A stretch of 64,000 nucleotides of DNA from Bathymodiolus brooksi (GCA_963680875.1 OY804579.1:31915804-31979803); one strand, 5' to 3'; positions 14,828 to 25,740 are shown, counted from the stretch's first letter. The notes: a model not told the origin generated them from the letters alone. Made by a program: numbers and translations.

Positions 14828-14952
14828 ATGAAGAGTTGAGCCACATAAAGATCAAGTCTGGACTAGTGGCGGATAATTATCAAGTAACTTTAGAAGTTCA
14901 GATTTATGATATATTTAAAGATTATGCTACCTGTACCCTAGTTATAAATAAC
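14828..14952 (+). CDS. Exon of polycystin/REJ-like extracellular protein (exon A)
   Basis: An internal exon with acceptor TTTATTTCTATTGCAG before 14828 and a perfect donor GTAAGT at 14953. Read with two leading bases (it enters in phase 1 and leaves in phase 0), it is open for 41 codons, beginning EELSHIKIKSGLVADNY and ending DYATCTLVINN. The pattern of a 'sGlv..nYqvtlevqiyD....yatctlvinn' beta-strand module followed in the next exon by VYPPV resembles the C-terminal part of REJ/Ig-like modules in polycystin-1-family proteins. That family match is by memory of the pattern, not by search. The other two frames contain stops. The exon is flanked by array 1 upstream and array 2 immediately downstream. 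The upstream exon lies outside the window. Function would be extracellular, on a large membrane receptor, if the family call is right. Confidence 0.6.
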
Positions 14953-15003
14953 GTAAGTCTAGGAAGAACAAATTGTTTCTAGCTATAAATAAAGTAAGTC
15001 TAG
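14938..15003 (+). other. Duplicated exon-intron junction that seeds array 2
   Basis: The 25 bases at 14938-14962 (last 15 exon bases, then GTAAGTCTAG) recur at 14979-15003 with two differences, 41 bp apart. The copy includes TATAAATAA followed by GTAAGTCTAG and then CTGAACTAGTAAGTCTATC, which is already the 22-bp repeat. The junction copy therefore leads straight into array 2. Confidence 0.8.
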
Positions 15004-18000
15004 CTGAACTAGTAAGTCTATCTTGTTGAACTAGTAAGTCTGCTTTTTTCAATTAGTAAGTCTATCTTGTTGAACTAGTAATTCTATCTTGCTGAACTAG
15101 TAAGTCTGTTTTGCTGAACTAGTAAGTCTATATTGCTGAACTAGTAAATATATATGGTTGAACTAGTAAGTATATCTTGCTGAGCCAGTAAGTCTGTTTT
15201 GTTGAACTAGTAAATCTATCTTGCTGAACTAGTAAGTATATCTTGCTGAACTAGTAATTCTATCTTACTGAACTAGTATATCTGTTTTGTTGAACTAGTA
15301 AGTCTGTCTTGCTGAACTAGTAATTATATCTTGCTGAACTAGTAAGTTTATCTTGCTGAACTAGAAAGTCTATCTTGTTGAACTAGTAATTCTATCTTGT
15401 TGAACTAGTAAGTCTATCTTGCTGAACTAGTAATTATATCTTGCTGAACTAGTAAGTCTGCTTTGTTGAACTAGTAAGTCTATCTTGCTGAACTAGTAAG
15501 TCTATCTTGCTGAACTAGAAAGTCTATCTTGTTGAACTAGTAATTCTATCTTGTTGAACTAGTAAGTCTATCTTGCTGAACTAGTAATTATATCTTGCTG
15601 AACTAGTAAGTCTGCTTTGTTGAACTAGTAAGGCTATCTTGCTGAACTAGTAAGTCTATCTTGCTGAACTAGTAAGTTTATCTTGCTGAACTAGAAAGTC
15701 TATCTTGCGGAACTAGTAAGTCTGCTTTGCTGAACTAGTAAGTCTGTTTTGTTGAACTAGTAAATCTGTTTTGTTGAACTAGTAAGTCTATCTTGCTGAA
15801 CTAGCAAGTCTGTCTTGCTGAACTAGTAAGTCTGTTTTGTTGAACTAGCAAGTATGTTTTGTTGAACTAGTAAGTCTATCATGCTGAACTAGTAAGTCTG
15901 TTTTATTGAACTAGTAAGTCCATCTTGCTGAACTAGTAAGTCTGTTTTGTTGAACTAGTAAGTCTATCTTACTGAACTAGTAAGTCTATCTTGCTGAACT
16001 AGTTAGTCTGTTTTGTTGAACTAGTAAGTCTATCTTGCTGAACTAGTAAGTCTGTTTTGTTGAACTAGTAAGTCTATATTGCTGAACTAGTAAGTCTGCT
16101 TTGGTGAACTGGTCAGTCTATATTGCTGAACTAGTAAGTCTATCTTGCTGAACTATTAAGTTTATCTTGCTGAACTAGTAAGTCTGTTTTGTTGAACTAG
16201 TAAGTCTATCTTGCTGAACTAGTAAGTCTGTTTTGCTGAACTAGTAAGACTGTTTTGTTGAACTAATAAGTCTATCTTTTTGAACTAGTAAATATATATG
16301 GTTGAACTAATAAGTCTATCTAGCTAAGCTAATAAGTCTATCTTGCTGAACTAGTAAGTCTATCGTGCTGAACTAGTAAGTCTATCTTGCTGAACTAGTA
16401 AGTCTATCTTGCTGAACTAGAAAGTCTATCTTGCGGAACTAGTAAGTCTGCTTTGCTGAACTAGTAAGTCTGTTTTGTTGAACTAGCAAGTCTGTTTTGT
16501 TGAACTAGTAAGTCTATCTTTCTGAACTAGTAAGTCTGTTTTATTGAACTAGTAAGTCCATCTTGCTGAACTAGTAAGTCTGTTATGTTGAACTAGTAAG
16601 TCTGTCTTGCTGAACTAGTAATTTTATTTTGCTGAACTAGTAAGTCTATCTTGTTGAACTAGTAATTCTATCTTGTTGAACTAGTAAGTCTATCTTGCTG
16701 AACTAGTAATTATATCTTGCTGAACTAGTAAGTCTGCTTTGTTGAACTAGTAAGTCCATCTTGCTGAACTAGTAAGTCTGTTTTGTTGAACTAGTAAGTC
16801 TATCTTACTGAACTAGTAAGTCTATGTTGCTGAACTAGTAAGTCTGTTTTGTTGAACTAGTAAGTCTATCTTGCTGAACTAGCAAGTCTGTCTTGCTGAA
16901 CTAGTAAGTCTGTTTTGTTGAACTAGCAAGTCTGTTTTGTTGAACTAGTAAGTCTATCTTTCTGAACTAGTAAGTCTGTTTTATTGAACTAGTAAGTCCA
17001 TCTTGCTGAACTAGTAAGTCTGTTTTGTTGAACTAGTAAGTCTATCTTGTTGAACTAGTAAGTCTATCTTGCTGAACTAGTAAGTCTGCTTTGTTGAACT
17101 AGTAAGTTTATCCTGCTAACTAGTAAGTCTGTTGTGTTGAACTAGTAAATCTATTTTGTTGAACTAGTAATTATATCTTGCTGAACTAGTAAGTCTGTCT
17201 TGCTGAACTAGTAAATCTATCTTGCTGAACTAGTAAGTCTGTTTTGCTGAACTAGTAAGTCTATATTGCTGAACTAGTAAATCTGTTTTGCTGAACTAGT
17301 AAGACTGTTTTGTTGAACTAATAAGTCTATCATTTTGAACTAGTAAATATATATGGTTGAACTAGTAAGTCTATCTTGCAGAACTAGTAAGTCTGCTTTG
17401 TTGAACTAGTAATTCTATCTTGCTGAACTAGTAAGTCTGTTTTGCTGAACTAGTAAGTCTATATTGCTGAACTAGTAAATATATATGGTTGAACTGGTAA
17501 GTCTATTTTGCTGAACTAGTAAGTCTGTTTTGTTGAACTAGTAAGTCTATCTTGCTGAACTAGTAAGTCTATCTTGCTGAACTAGTAAGTCTGTTTTGTT
17601 GAACTAGTAAGTCTGTTTTGTTGAACTAGTAATTATATCTTGCTGAACTAGCAAGTCTGTCTTGCTGAACTAGTAAGTCTATCTCGCTAAACTAGTAAGT
17701 CTGTTTTTATTGAATTAGTAAGTTTGTCTTGTTGAACTAGTAAGTCTATCTTGCTGAACTAGTAAGTCTGTTTTGTTGAACTAGTAAGTCTATATTGCTG
17801 AACTAGTAAGTCTGCTTTGGTGAACTGGTCAGTCTATATTGCTGAACTAGTAAGTCTATCTTGCTGAACTATTAAGTTTATCTTGCTGAACTAGTAAGTC
17901 TGTTTTGTTGAACTAGTAAGTCTATCTTGCTGAACTAGTAAGTCTGTTTTGCTGAACTAGTAAGACTGTTTTGTTGAACTAATAAGTCTATCTTTTTGAA

Positions 18001-21000
18001 CTAGTAAATATATATGGTTGAACTAATAAGTCTATCTAGCTAAGCTAATAAGTCTATCTTGCTGAACTAGTAAGTCTATCGTGCTGAACTAGTAAGTCTA
18101 TCTTGCTGAACTAGTAAGTCTATCTTGCTGAACTAGAAAGTCTATCTTGCGGAACTAGTAAGTCTGCTTTGCTGAACTAGTAAGTCTGTTTTGTTGAACT
18201 AGTAAATCTGTTTTGTTGAACTAGTAAGTCTATCTTGCTGAACTAGCAAGTCTGTCTTGCTGAACTAGTAAGTCTGTTTTGTTGAACTAGCAAGTATGTT
18301 TTGTTGAACTAGTAAGTCTATCATGCTGAACTAGTAAGTCTGTTTTATTGAACTAGTAAGTCCATCTTGCTGAACTAGTAAGTCTGTTTTGTTGAACTAG
18401 TAAGTCTATCTTACTGAACCAGTAAGTCTATCTTGCTGAACTAGTTAGTCTGTTTTGTTGAACTAGTAAGTCTATCTTACTGAACTAGTAAATCTATCTT
18501 GCTGAACTAGTAAGTATATCTTGCTGAACTAGTAATTCTATCTTACTGAACTAGTATATCTGTTTTGTTGAACTAGTAAGTCTGTCTTGCTGAACTAGTA
18601 ATTATATCTTGCTGAACTAGTAAGTTTATCTTGCTGAACTAGAAAGTCTATCTTGTTGAACTAGTAATTCTATCTTGTTGAACTAGTAAGTCTATCTTGC
18701 TGAACTAGTAATTATATCTTGCTGAACTAGTAAGTCTGCTTTGTTGAACTAGTAAGTCTATCTTGCTGAACTAGTAAGTCTATCTTGCTGAACTAGAAAG
18801 TCTATCTTGTTGAACTAGTAATTCTATCTTGTTGAACTAGTAAGTCTATCTTGCTGAACTAGTAATTATATCTTGCTGAACTAGTAAGTCTGCTTTGTTG
18901 AACTAGTAAGGCTATCTTGCTGAACTAGTAAGTCTATCTTGCTGAACTAGTAAGTTTATCTTGCTGAACTAGAAAGTCTATCTTGCGGAACTAGTAAGTC
19001 TGCTTTGCTGAACTAGTAAGTCTGTTTTGTTGAACTAGTAAATCTGTTTTGTTGAACTAGTAAGTCTATCTTGCTGAACTAGCAAGTCTGTCTTGCTGAA
19101 CTAGTAAGTCTGTTTTGTTGAACTAGCAAGTATGTTTTGTTGAACTAGTAAGTCTATCATGCTGAACTAGTAAGTCTGTTTTATTGAACTAGTAAGTCCA
19201 TCTTGCTGAACTAGTAAGTCTGTTTTGTTGAACTAGTAAGTCTATCTTACTGAACTAGTAAGTCTATCTTGCTGAACTAGTTAGTCTGTTTTGTTGAACT
19301 AGTAAGTCTATCTTGCTGAACTAGCAAGTCTGTCTTGCTGAACTAGTAAGTCTGTTTTGTTGAACTAGCAAGTCTGTTTTGTTGAACTAGTAAGTCTATC
19401 TTTCTGAACTAGTAAGTCTGTTTTATTGAACTAGTAAGTCCATCTTGCTGAACTAGTAAGTTTGTTATGTTGAACTAGTAAGTCTGTCTTGCTGAACTAG
19501 TAATTTTATTTTGCTGAACTAGTTAGTCTATCTTGTTGAACTAGTAATTCTATCTTGTTGAACTAGTAAGTCTATCTTGCTGAACTAGTAATTATATCTT
19601 GCTGAACTAGTAAGTCTGCTTTGTTGAACTAGTAAGTCCATCTTGCTGAACTAGTAAGTCTGTTTTGTTGAACTAGTAAGTCTATCTTACTGAACTAGTA
19701 AGTCTATCTTGCTGAACTAGTAAGTCTGTTTTGTTGAACTAGTAAGTCTATCTTGCTGAACTAGCAAGTCTGTCTTGCTGAACTAGTAAGTCTGTTTTGT
19801 TGAACTAGCAAGTCTGTTTTGTTGAACTAGTAAGTCTATCTTTCTGAACTAGTAAGTCTGTTTTATTGAACTAGTAAGTCCATCTTGCTGAACTAGTAAG
19901 TCTGTTTTGTTGAACTAGTAAGTCTATCTTGTTGAACTAGTAAGTCTATCTTGCTGAACTAGTAAGTCTGCTTTGTTGAACTAGTAAGTTTATCCTGCTA
20001 ACTAGTAAGTCTGTTGTGTTGAACTAGTAAATCTATTTTGTTGAACTAGTAATTATATCTTGCTGAACTAGTAAGTCTGTCTTGCTGAACTAGTAAGTCT
20101 ATCTTGCTGAACTAGTAAGTCTGTTTTGCTGAACTAGTAAGTCTATATTGCTGAACTAGTAAATCTGTTTTGCTGAACTAGTAAGACTGTTTTGTTGAAC
20201 TAATAAGTCTATCATTTTGAACTAGTAAATATATATGGTTGAACTAGTAAGTCTATCTTGCAGAACTAGTAAGTCTGCTTTGTTGAACTAGTAATTCTAT
20301 CTTGCTGAACTAGTAAGTCTGTTTTGCTGAACTAGTAAGTCTATATTGCTGAACTAGTAAATATATATGGTTGAACTGGTAAGTCTATTTTGCTGAACTA
20401 GTAAGTCTGTTTTGTTGAACTAGTAAGTCTATCTTGCTGAACTAGTAAGTCTATCTTGCTGAACTAGTAAGTCTGTTTTGTTGAACTAGTAAGTCTGTTT
20501 TGTTGAACTAGTAATTATATCTTGCTGAACTAGCAAGTCTGTCTTGCTGAACTAGTAAGTCTATCTCGCTAAACTAGTAAGTCTGTTTTTATTGAATTAG
20601 TAAGTTTGTCTTGTTGAACTAGTAAGTCTATCTTGCTGAACTAGTAAGTCTGTTTTGTTGAACTAGTAAGTCTATATTGCTGAACTAGTAAGTCTGCTTT
20701 GGTGAACTGGTCAGTCTATATTGCTGAACTAGTAAGTCTATCTTGCTGAACTATTAAGTTTATCTTGCTGAACTAGTAAGTCTGTTTTGTTGAACTAGTA
20801 AGTCTATCTTGCTGAACTAGTAAGTCTGTTTTGCTGAACTAGTAAGACTGTTTTGTTGAACTAATAAGTCTATCTTTTTGAACTAGTAAATATATATGGT
20901 TGAACTAATAAGTCTATCTAGCTAAGCTAATAAGTCTATCTTGCTGAACTAGTAAGTCTATCGTGCTGAACTAGTAAGTCTATCTTGCTGAACTAGTAAG

Positions 21001-23125
21001 TCTATCTTGCTGAACTAGAAAGTCTATCTTGCGGAACTAGTAAGTCTGCTTTGCTGAACTAGTAAGTCTGTTTTGTTGAACTAGTAAATCTGTTTTGTTG
21101 AACTAGTAAGTCTATCTTGCTGAACTAGCAAGTCTGTCTTGCTGAACTAGTAAGTCTGTTTTGTTGAACTAGCAAGTATGTTTTGTTGAACTAGTAAGTC
21201 TATCATGCTGAACTAGTAAGTCTGTTTTATTGAACTAGTAAGTCCATCTTGCTGAACTAGTAAGTCTGTTTTGTTGAACTAGTAAGTCTATCTTACTGAA
21301 CTAGTAAGTCTATCTTGCTGAACTAGTTAGTCTGTTTTGTTGAACTAGTAAGTCTATCTTGCTGAACTAGCAAGTCTGTCTTGCTGAACTAGTAAGTCTG
21401 TTTTGTTGAACTAGCAAGTCTGTTTTGTTGAACTAGTAAGTCTATCTTTCTGAACTAGTAAGTCTGTTTTATTGAACTAGTAAGTCCATCTTGCTGAACT
21501 AGTAAGTCTGTTTTGTTGAACTAGTAAGTCTGTCTTGCTGAACTAGTAATTTTATTTTGCTGAACTAGTAAGTCTATCTTGTTGAACTAGTAATTCTATC
21601 TTGTTGAACTAGTAAGTCTATCTTGCTGAACTAGTAATTATATCTTGCTGAACTAGTAAGTCTGCTTTGTTGAACTAGTAAGTCCATCTTGCTGAACTAG
21701 TAAGTCTGTTTTGTTGAACTAGTAAGTCTATCTTACTGAACTAGTAAGTCTATCTTGCTGAACTAGTAAGTCTGTTTTGTTGAACTAGTAAGTCTATCTT
21801 GCTGAACTAGCAAGTCTGTCTTGCTGAACTAGTAAGTCTGTTTTGTTGAACTAGCAAGTCTGTTTTGTTGAACTAGTAAGTCTATCTTTCCGAACTAGTA
21901 AGTCTGTTTTATTGAACTAGTAAGTCCATCTTGCTGAACTAGTAAGTCTGTTTTGTTGAACTAGTAAATCTATCTTGTTGAACTAGTAAGTCTATCTTGC
22001 TGAACTAGTAAGTCTGCTTTGTTGAACTAGTAAGTTTATCCTGCTAACTAGTAAGTCTATTGTGTTGAACTAGTAAATCTATTTTGTTGAACTAGTAATT
22101 ATATCTTGCTGAACTAGTAAGTCTGTCTTGCTGAACTAGTAAGTATATCTTGCTGAACTAGTAAGTCTGTTTTGCTGAACTAGTAAGTCTATATTGTTGA
22201 ACTGGTAAATCTGTTTTGCTGAACTAGTAAGACTGTTTTGTTGAACTAATAAGTCTATCATTTTGAACTAGTAAATATATATGGTTGAACTAGTAAGTCT
22301 ATCTTGCAGAACTAGTAAGTCTGCTTTGTTGAACTAGTAATTCTATCTTGCTGAACTAGTAAGTCTGTTTTGCTGAACTAGTAAGTCTATATTGCTGAAC
22401 TAGTAAATATATATGGTTGAACTGGTAAGTCTATTTTGCTGAACTAGTAAGTCTGTTTTGTTGAACTAGTAAGTCTATCTTGCTGAACTAGTAAGTCTAT
22501 CTTGCTGAACTAGTAAGTCTGTTTTGTTGAACTAGTAAGTCTGTTTTGTTGAACTAGTAATTATATCTTGCTGAACTAGCAAGTCTGTCTTGCTGAACTA
22601 GTAAGTCTATCTCGCTAAACTAGTAAGTCTGTTTTTATTGAATTAGTAAGTTTGTCTAGTTGAACTAGTAAGTCTATCCTGCTGAACTAGTAAGTCTGTT
22701 TTGTTGAACTAGTAAGTCTATATTGCTGAACTAGTAAGTCTGCTTTGGTGAACTGGTCAGTCTATATTGCTGAACTAGTAAGTCTATCTTGCTGAACTAT
22801 TAAGTTTATCTTGCTGAACTAGTAAGTCTGTTTTGTTGAACTAGTAAGTCTATCTTGCTGAACTAGTAAGTCTGTTTTGCTGAACTAGTAAGACTGTTTT
22901 GTTGAACTAATAAGTCTATCTTTTTGAACTAGTAAATATATATGGTTGAACTAATAAGTCTATCTAGCTAAGCTAATAAGTCTATCTTGCTGAACTAGTA
23001 AGTCTATCGTGTTGAACTAGTAAATCTATCTTGTTGAACTAGTAAGTCTATCTTGCTGAACTAGTAAGTTCATCTTGTTGAACTAGTAAGCCTATCTTGC
23101 TGAACTAGTAAGTCTATTGTGTTAC
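14994..23125. repeat. 22-bp minisatellite array (array 2), intronic
   Basis: About 370 tandem monomers of 22 bp built from GTAAGTCTATCTTG and CTGAACTA. The main variation is in the middle (TCTATCTTG, TCTGTTTTG, TCTGCTTTG) and in the first bases (TAAGT, TAATT, TAAAT, CAAGT). Length is almost always exactly 22; one visible exception is the shorter CCTGCTAACTAG form. Every typical monomer contains ACTAGT, and most carry GTAAGT, the consensus 5' splice-site core, in the sense orientation of the surrounding gene. The array fills most of the 8,734-bp intron between exon A and exon B. It ends in degenerate sequence near TATTGTGTTACTAATTG. Confidence 0.97.
15211..22745 (+). repeat. Higher-order duplications inside array 2
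   Basis: A marker variant, TTGGTGAACTGGTCAGTC, occurs at 16101, 17817, 20699 and 22745. The spacings of 1716, 2882 and 2046 bp are 78, 131 and 93 monomers. A second marker (TAAATCTATC, then a TAAGTATATC monomer, then a TATATCTG monomer) occurs at 15211 and 18489, 149 monomers apart. Long runs of variants around each marker match in order, so blocks of roughly 1 to 3 kb have been copied within the array. Confidence 0.85.
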
Positions 23126-23686
23126 TAATTGTTTGAATATTTTATATATTATTTTGCACTGTTGTTACTTGATCAAATTCAATTCTAAAAATGACGTTCA
23201 GTAATAAATCTCATGTAAAGAAAACTTTAATTTCCGGAAAGAATAACCAACATTTTTCCTTACGGAAAAATGAATGACACAGATTTCCGGAAAGTAAAAT
23301 TCAAAAGTGATTTTAGGCATAGGATTCCATTTTCTTTCAGGAAATTAACATTTATCCTATAGAAAAGTCTTATCCTCCAGGAAATTTTAAATTAACTAAA
23401 TGTATGTTGGCAATACCCGAGGGTTTAACGGAATTAAAATTTCAGAAAATATTTAAGAAAAAAATATGACTGAGTTTTATATGAAAAGTAACACCACCAA
23501 ATTTGTATTCCATTTGTATTTTAGTTGTTATGTTTAATTATGACATTTGACTTCGGTTGGTGACTGAGTAGTCTGTGGACATCAAGACTACTAGTAAATG
23601 TGTAGCTATTCATAAGTTTTTATAAGGTGTTACCATGTATTCTGATATTAAGACAATATATTATAACAGACGTTATATTTTAAAAG
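23126..23686. other. Intron tail with no gene seen; one strong hairpin
   Basis: AT-rich intronic sequence between array 2 and exon B. It holds several TTTCCGGAAAG-like repeats (23231, 23284) and a perfect 9-bp stem hairpin, CATTTTTCC-TTAC-GGAAAAATG, at 23251-23272. No open frame or RNA gene is supported. Confidence 0.6.
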
Positions 23687-23839
23687 GTATATCCACCAGT
23701 CCAGGACGCAGGCAACAGTGATAGTGTATCGACATACATAAAACAGTCAAACGAAGACATTGACTATTACTATAGTACCGGAAGTTTTAAACAAGTGGCC
23801 ATGAATACTGAAGTGGCTGGTGCCACTGTAACAAATCTG
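23687..23839 (+). CDS. Exon of polycystin/REJ-like extracellular protein (exon B)
   Basis: Open for 51 codons in phase 0, from VYPPVQDAGN to ATVTNL, following directly in frame from exon A, so the joined boundary reads VINN/VYPPV. The acceptor is TATATTTTAAAAG, a weak tract. The nearer-consensus ACAG at 23670 cannot be used because a TAA lies in frame after it. The donor is uncertain. CTG/GTTGGT at 23839/23840 keeps phase 0 with the next exon found. TTG/GTATGA four bases later is a better donor but leaves phase 1 and would need an undetected exon before 27489. The 'dyyystGsfkqvam....aga.vtnl' pattern fits the segment between the REJ modules and the helical pre-GPS part of polycystin-1-like proteins. 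No cysteine is present. Confidence 0.55.
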
Positions 23840-23884
23840 GTTGGTATGATTTTGATATCAATATTACAAAACGATATAAATATT

Positions 23885-23930
23885 ACAAGTGGTCATTAAC
23901 ACTGACGTGGATGATGTCTGTGTCAGAATT
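23885..23930 (+). pseudogene. Duplicated fragment of exon B
   Basis: ACAAGTGGTCATTAACACTG repeats the exon B stretch ACAAGTGGCCATGAATACTG (23791) 94 bp downstream, and the resemblance fades over the next 20 bases. The copy carries an in-frame TAA, so it cannot serve as an alternative exon in that frame. It looks like a small local tandem duplication that has decayed. Confidence 0.5.
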
Positions 23931-24076
23931 CAGGATATAATTCAGGTATAACTAAGATAAAAATAGTTTGATGTCACAAATTCATTTCACTTACATATAT
24001 CCTACCGTGACATCTGCTCGGTCATGCAATAATGTCGGTCATTTGTTTTGATTTACAATTCTCGCGCAGCACGAGA

Positions 24077-24115
24077 CCAATGACGTCATTCTGTATATTC
24101 ATAGCGTACATAAAT
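24077..24115 (+). promoter_or_regulatory. Possible promoter: CCAAT + CRE + TATA-like
   Basis: CCAAT at 24077-24081 overlaps a perfect CRE palindrome TGACGTCA at 24081-24088. TATATTC (24094) and CATAAAT (24109) follow at ordinary core-promoter spacing. This sits about 140-170 bp before the ATG at 24253 of the candidate nested gene. The arrangement is suggestive only, since short motifs occur by chance. Confidence 0.3.
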
Positions 24116-24252
24116 GCAGAGGGAATACTTTTCAACGTCAAAATTACAAGATGAGATTAAAACAGAGAAGTTTGAATTGAATAAATTCCATGCAAGTAAA
24201 AAAGATCCTTTTTACTAATGTCTTTTTCCCCTGATCATTATGCTTGTTAAAT

Positions 24253-24370
24253 ATGTTTCCATCGATCACGGCTGGTAATCGGCACAAGCAGAACAGTCGG
24301 TTCTGCAAAGAAATTCGTGAGGATAACTTCCGGTTTTGGTGGAGGAGAGTTCACGAAGACGCTTCGCAAG
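24253..24370 (+). CDS. Candidate nested-gene exon, truncated copy (left arm)
   Basis: Exon-like segment ending in a strong donor, CGCAAG/GTATGTAC at 24371. In the frame from ATG at 24253 it reads MFPSITAGNRHKQN, then SRFCKEIREDNFRFWWRR and VHEDASQ, leaving phase 1. Its partner on the minus strand (26317-26141) has the same sequence but a longer 5' half with three more cysteines, so this copy is 5'-truncated at 24259, where the inverted repeat begins. Spliced to 24845, this frame ends at TAG 24916-24918, giving 63 residues. A second frame (ending TLRK in phase 0) has no ATG but splices into the long basic frame of the next exon. Which frame is used cannot be settled here. Family not recognised. 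Confidence 0.35.
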
Positions 24371-24770
24371 GTATGTACATGTCAAAAATTGAAATTTGCT
24401 TTTTTACTGCTCGAATATTGCAAAATCAGAGAATGTTATGCTGTGGCGAATGCTTTCACGATTAGAAATATATATAGTTTATTGTTGTATATGACCTGTA
24501 ACTCTCGCAAAATCAATCGTCCCACGAAAAACATGACGAAAATTGTGACACTCTTACATTTCTAAGATGTTCTTGACAAAGATGCAAGTTAAATTTTCAA
24601 TATTTTTTCATCGTGGGAGTCTAAATGTAATCGGGGATAAATTCCGATTCGTCAGAAGTAAATTGAAGTCTAGATAAATCTACAAACTGTCAATTTTCTC
24701 GTTTTCCTGCTTGAGGAGATCGGTTCTGATAGAGCACATTGCGAATGCATGAGGAGATTTGCTAGTTTTG
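24259..24770 (+). repeat. Left arm of inverted duplication (about 510 bp)
   Basis: Reverse complement of 25741-26251 at roughly 95% identity by eye, with one single-base indel near the outer end (ATCGATCACG against ATCGACACG). The inner end is sharp at GCTAGTTTTG, with a loop of 970 bp. It contains the exon-like segment, its donor and most of the following intron. No clear target-site duplication flanks the pair. Confidence 0.93.
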
Positions 24771-24844
24771 TTAATTATTTTCTGCAAAATTGATAAATTG
24801 ACACTTTTAAACATAAAACTGATAAATACTCTGTCCACTTTCAG

Positions 24845-25129
24845 GAGATGCCAGGATTCAAGGGAAAGAGGAAATGGGGACTGATATTGACTCTTTACAA
24901 AAAACCATTTCGATATAGATTTCCTGTATCACCGCCAAGGAAACGAACAAAAACAAGTAGCAGTATACCAAATTTAAAATCCCCATCAATCAGGACACCA
25001 AGTTTATTGAAAAAATCTCTTTCAATTTCAAAATATTTATATCCTTTCAAACGGGTTTCCACATCTATTCGGCGCGACCTTTTTACTAAAGATGACGGAA
25101 ACTTCACCGCAGATCTACACAAGTTATAA
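24845..25129 (+). CDS. Candidate terminal exon, basic Ser/Pro-rich 94-codon frame
   Basis: Acceptor CTGTCCACTTTCAG before 24845. One frame is open from GAG to TAA at 25127-25129, with ATG at 24848: MPGFKGKRKWGLILTLYKK at the start, SPPRKRTKTSSS in the middle and DDGNFTADLHKL at the end. It is rich in Lys, Arg, Ser and Pro, with no cysteine, signal peptide or membrane segment. It joins in phase 0 to the LRK frame of the preceding segment, making 130 or more open codons. In phase 1 the same exon continues the FRFWWRR frame for 24 codons only. A poly(A) signal follows closely. It lies wholly in the single-copy loop of the inverted duplication, so the right arm has no counterpart. The product is unknown, and the exon could be non-coding 3' sequence. 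Confidence 0.35.
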   Translation, partial: EMPGFKGKRKWGLILTLYKKPFRYRFPVSPPRKRTKTSSSIPNLKSPSIRTPSLLKKSLSISKYLYPFKRVSTSIRRDLFTKDDGNFTADLHKL

Positions 25130-25166
25130 TATTACATGATTTCAGCACATACATAGGTCTAACGTA

Positions 25167-25172
25167 AATAAA
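25167..25172 (+). terminator. Poly(A) signal AATAAA
   Basis: AATAAA 38 bp after the TAA at 25129, in the plus orientation. The spacing and position suit the end of the candidate nested gene. A single hexamer in AT-rich DNA is weak evidence alone. Confidence 0.35.
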
Positions 25173-25740
25173 CATTCACTTAGTGCTAGTAGTCATGAAT
25201 TAAACACAAGCTGTCAATTAAACTGTGGACATATCCTTAAAATCGGTAAGGCGCTTTACATCTTGTAACCACTACTAACAGAGATCTTTTTTATTCACAA
25301 GTGTGTACACATAACACACTACATAATAAAAAAACAAACCACAAATTAATATTATTCTCAACTGTATGATATTTAATTTAGAGTGCATCATTTGTATTAG
25401 AAATTATAAAGATAATTATTCTTGATTATAAAATTATCTTACAGTGCATTTTCAATTTTTTCCAATGTAAGGGAAGTTAATCTTGTGTATCCAATACACA
25501 ATGGAAGTTGTCACAAACAAATGATCAATAATGACAAGTTACATCATGGGAAACCGCAGTTACAATTATGAATTGATTCCTTAAATGAAATGTGTCTTTC
25601 TAGGTGGACAGCCCATGAACAATGAAATATTACTTTTATACTTTTAAAAACCCGACGGGAAGAAGGGCATCAGTTCGTGAATTTATTACCAGACAGACAC
25701 GCACAATTTGTGATTATACAGTGAATTACATGTGTCGTAC
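25173..25740. other. Loop of the inverted duplication with no supported gene; hairpin
   Basis: Single-copy AT-rich sequence between the poly(A) signal and the right arm. It includes a perfect hairpin TTGTGTAT-CCA-ATACACAA at 25483-25501. A 69-codon plus-strand frame from ATG 25622 crosses into the right arm; it is considered under rejected items. Confidence 0.5.

Noticed and set aside
14994..23125. Array 2 monomers as recursive splice sites
   Set aside because: Recursive (zero-length exon) sites need AG directly followed by GT. Here the motif is CTAGTAAGT, where the AG and GT share one G, so the exact tandem is not formed in the consensus monomer.
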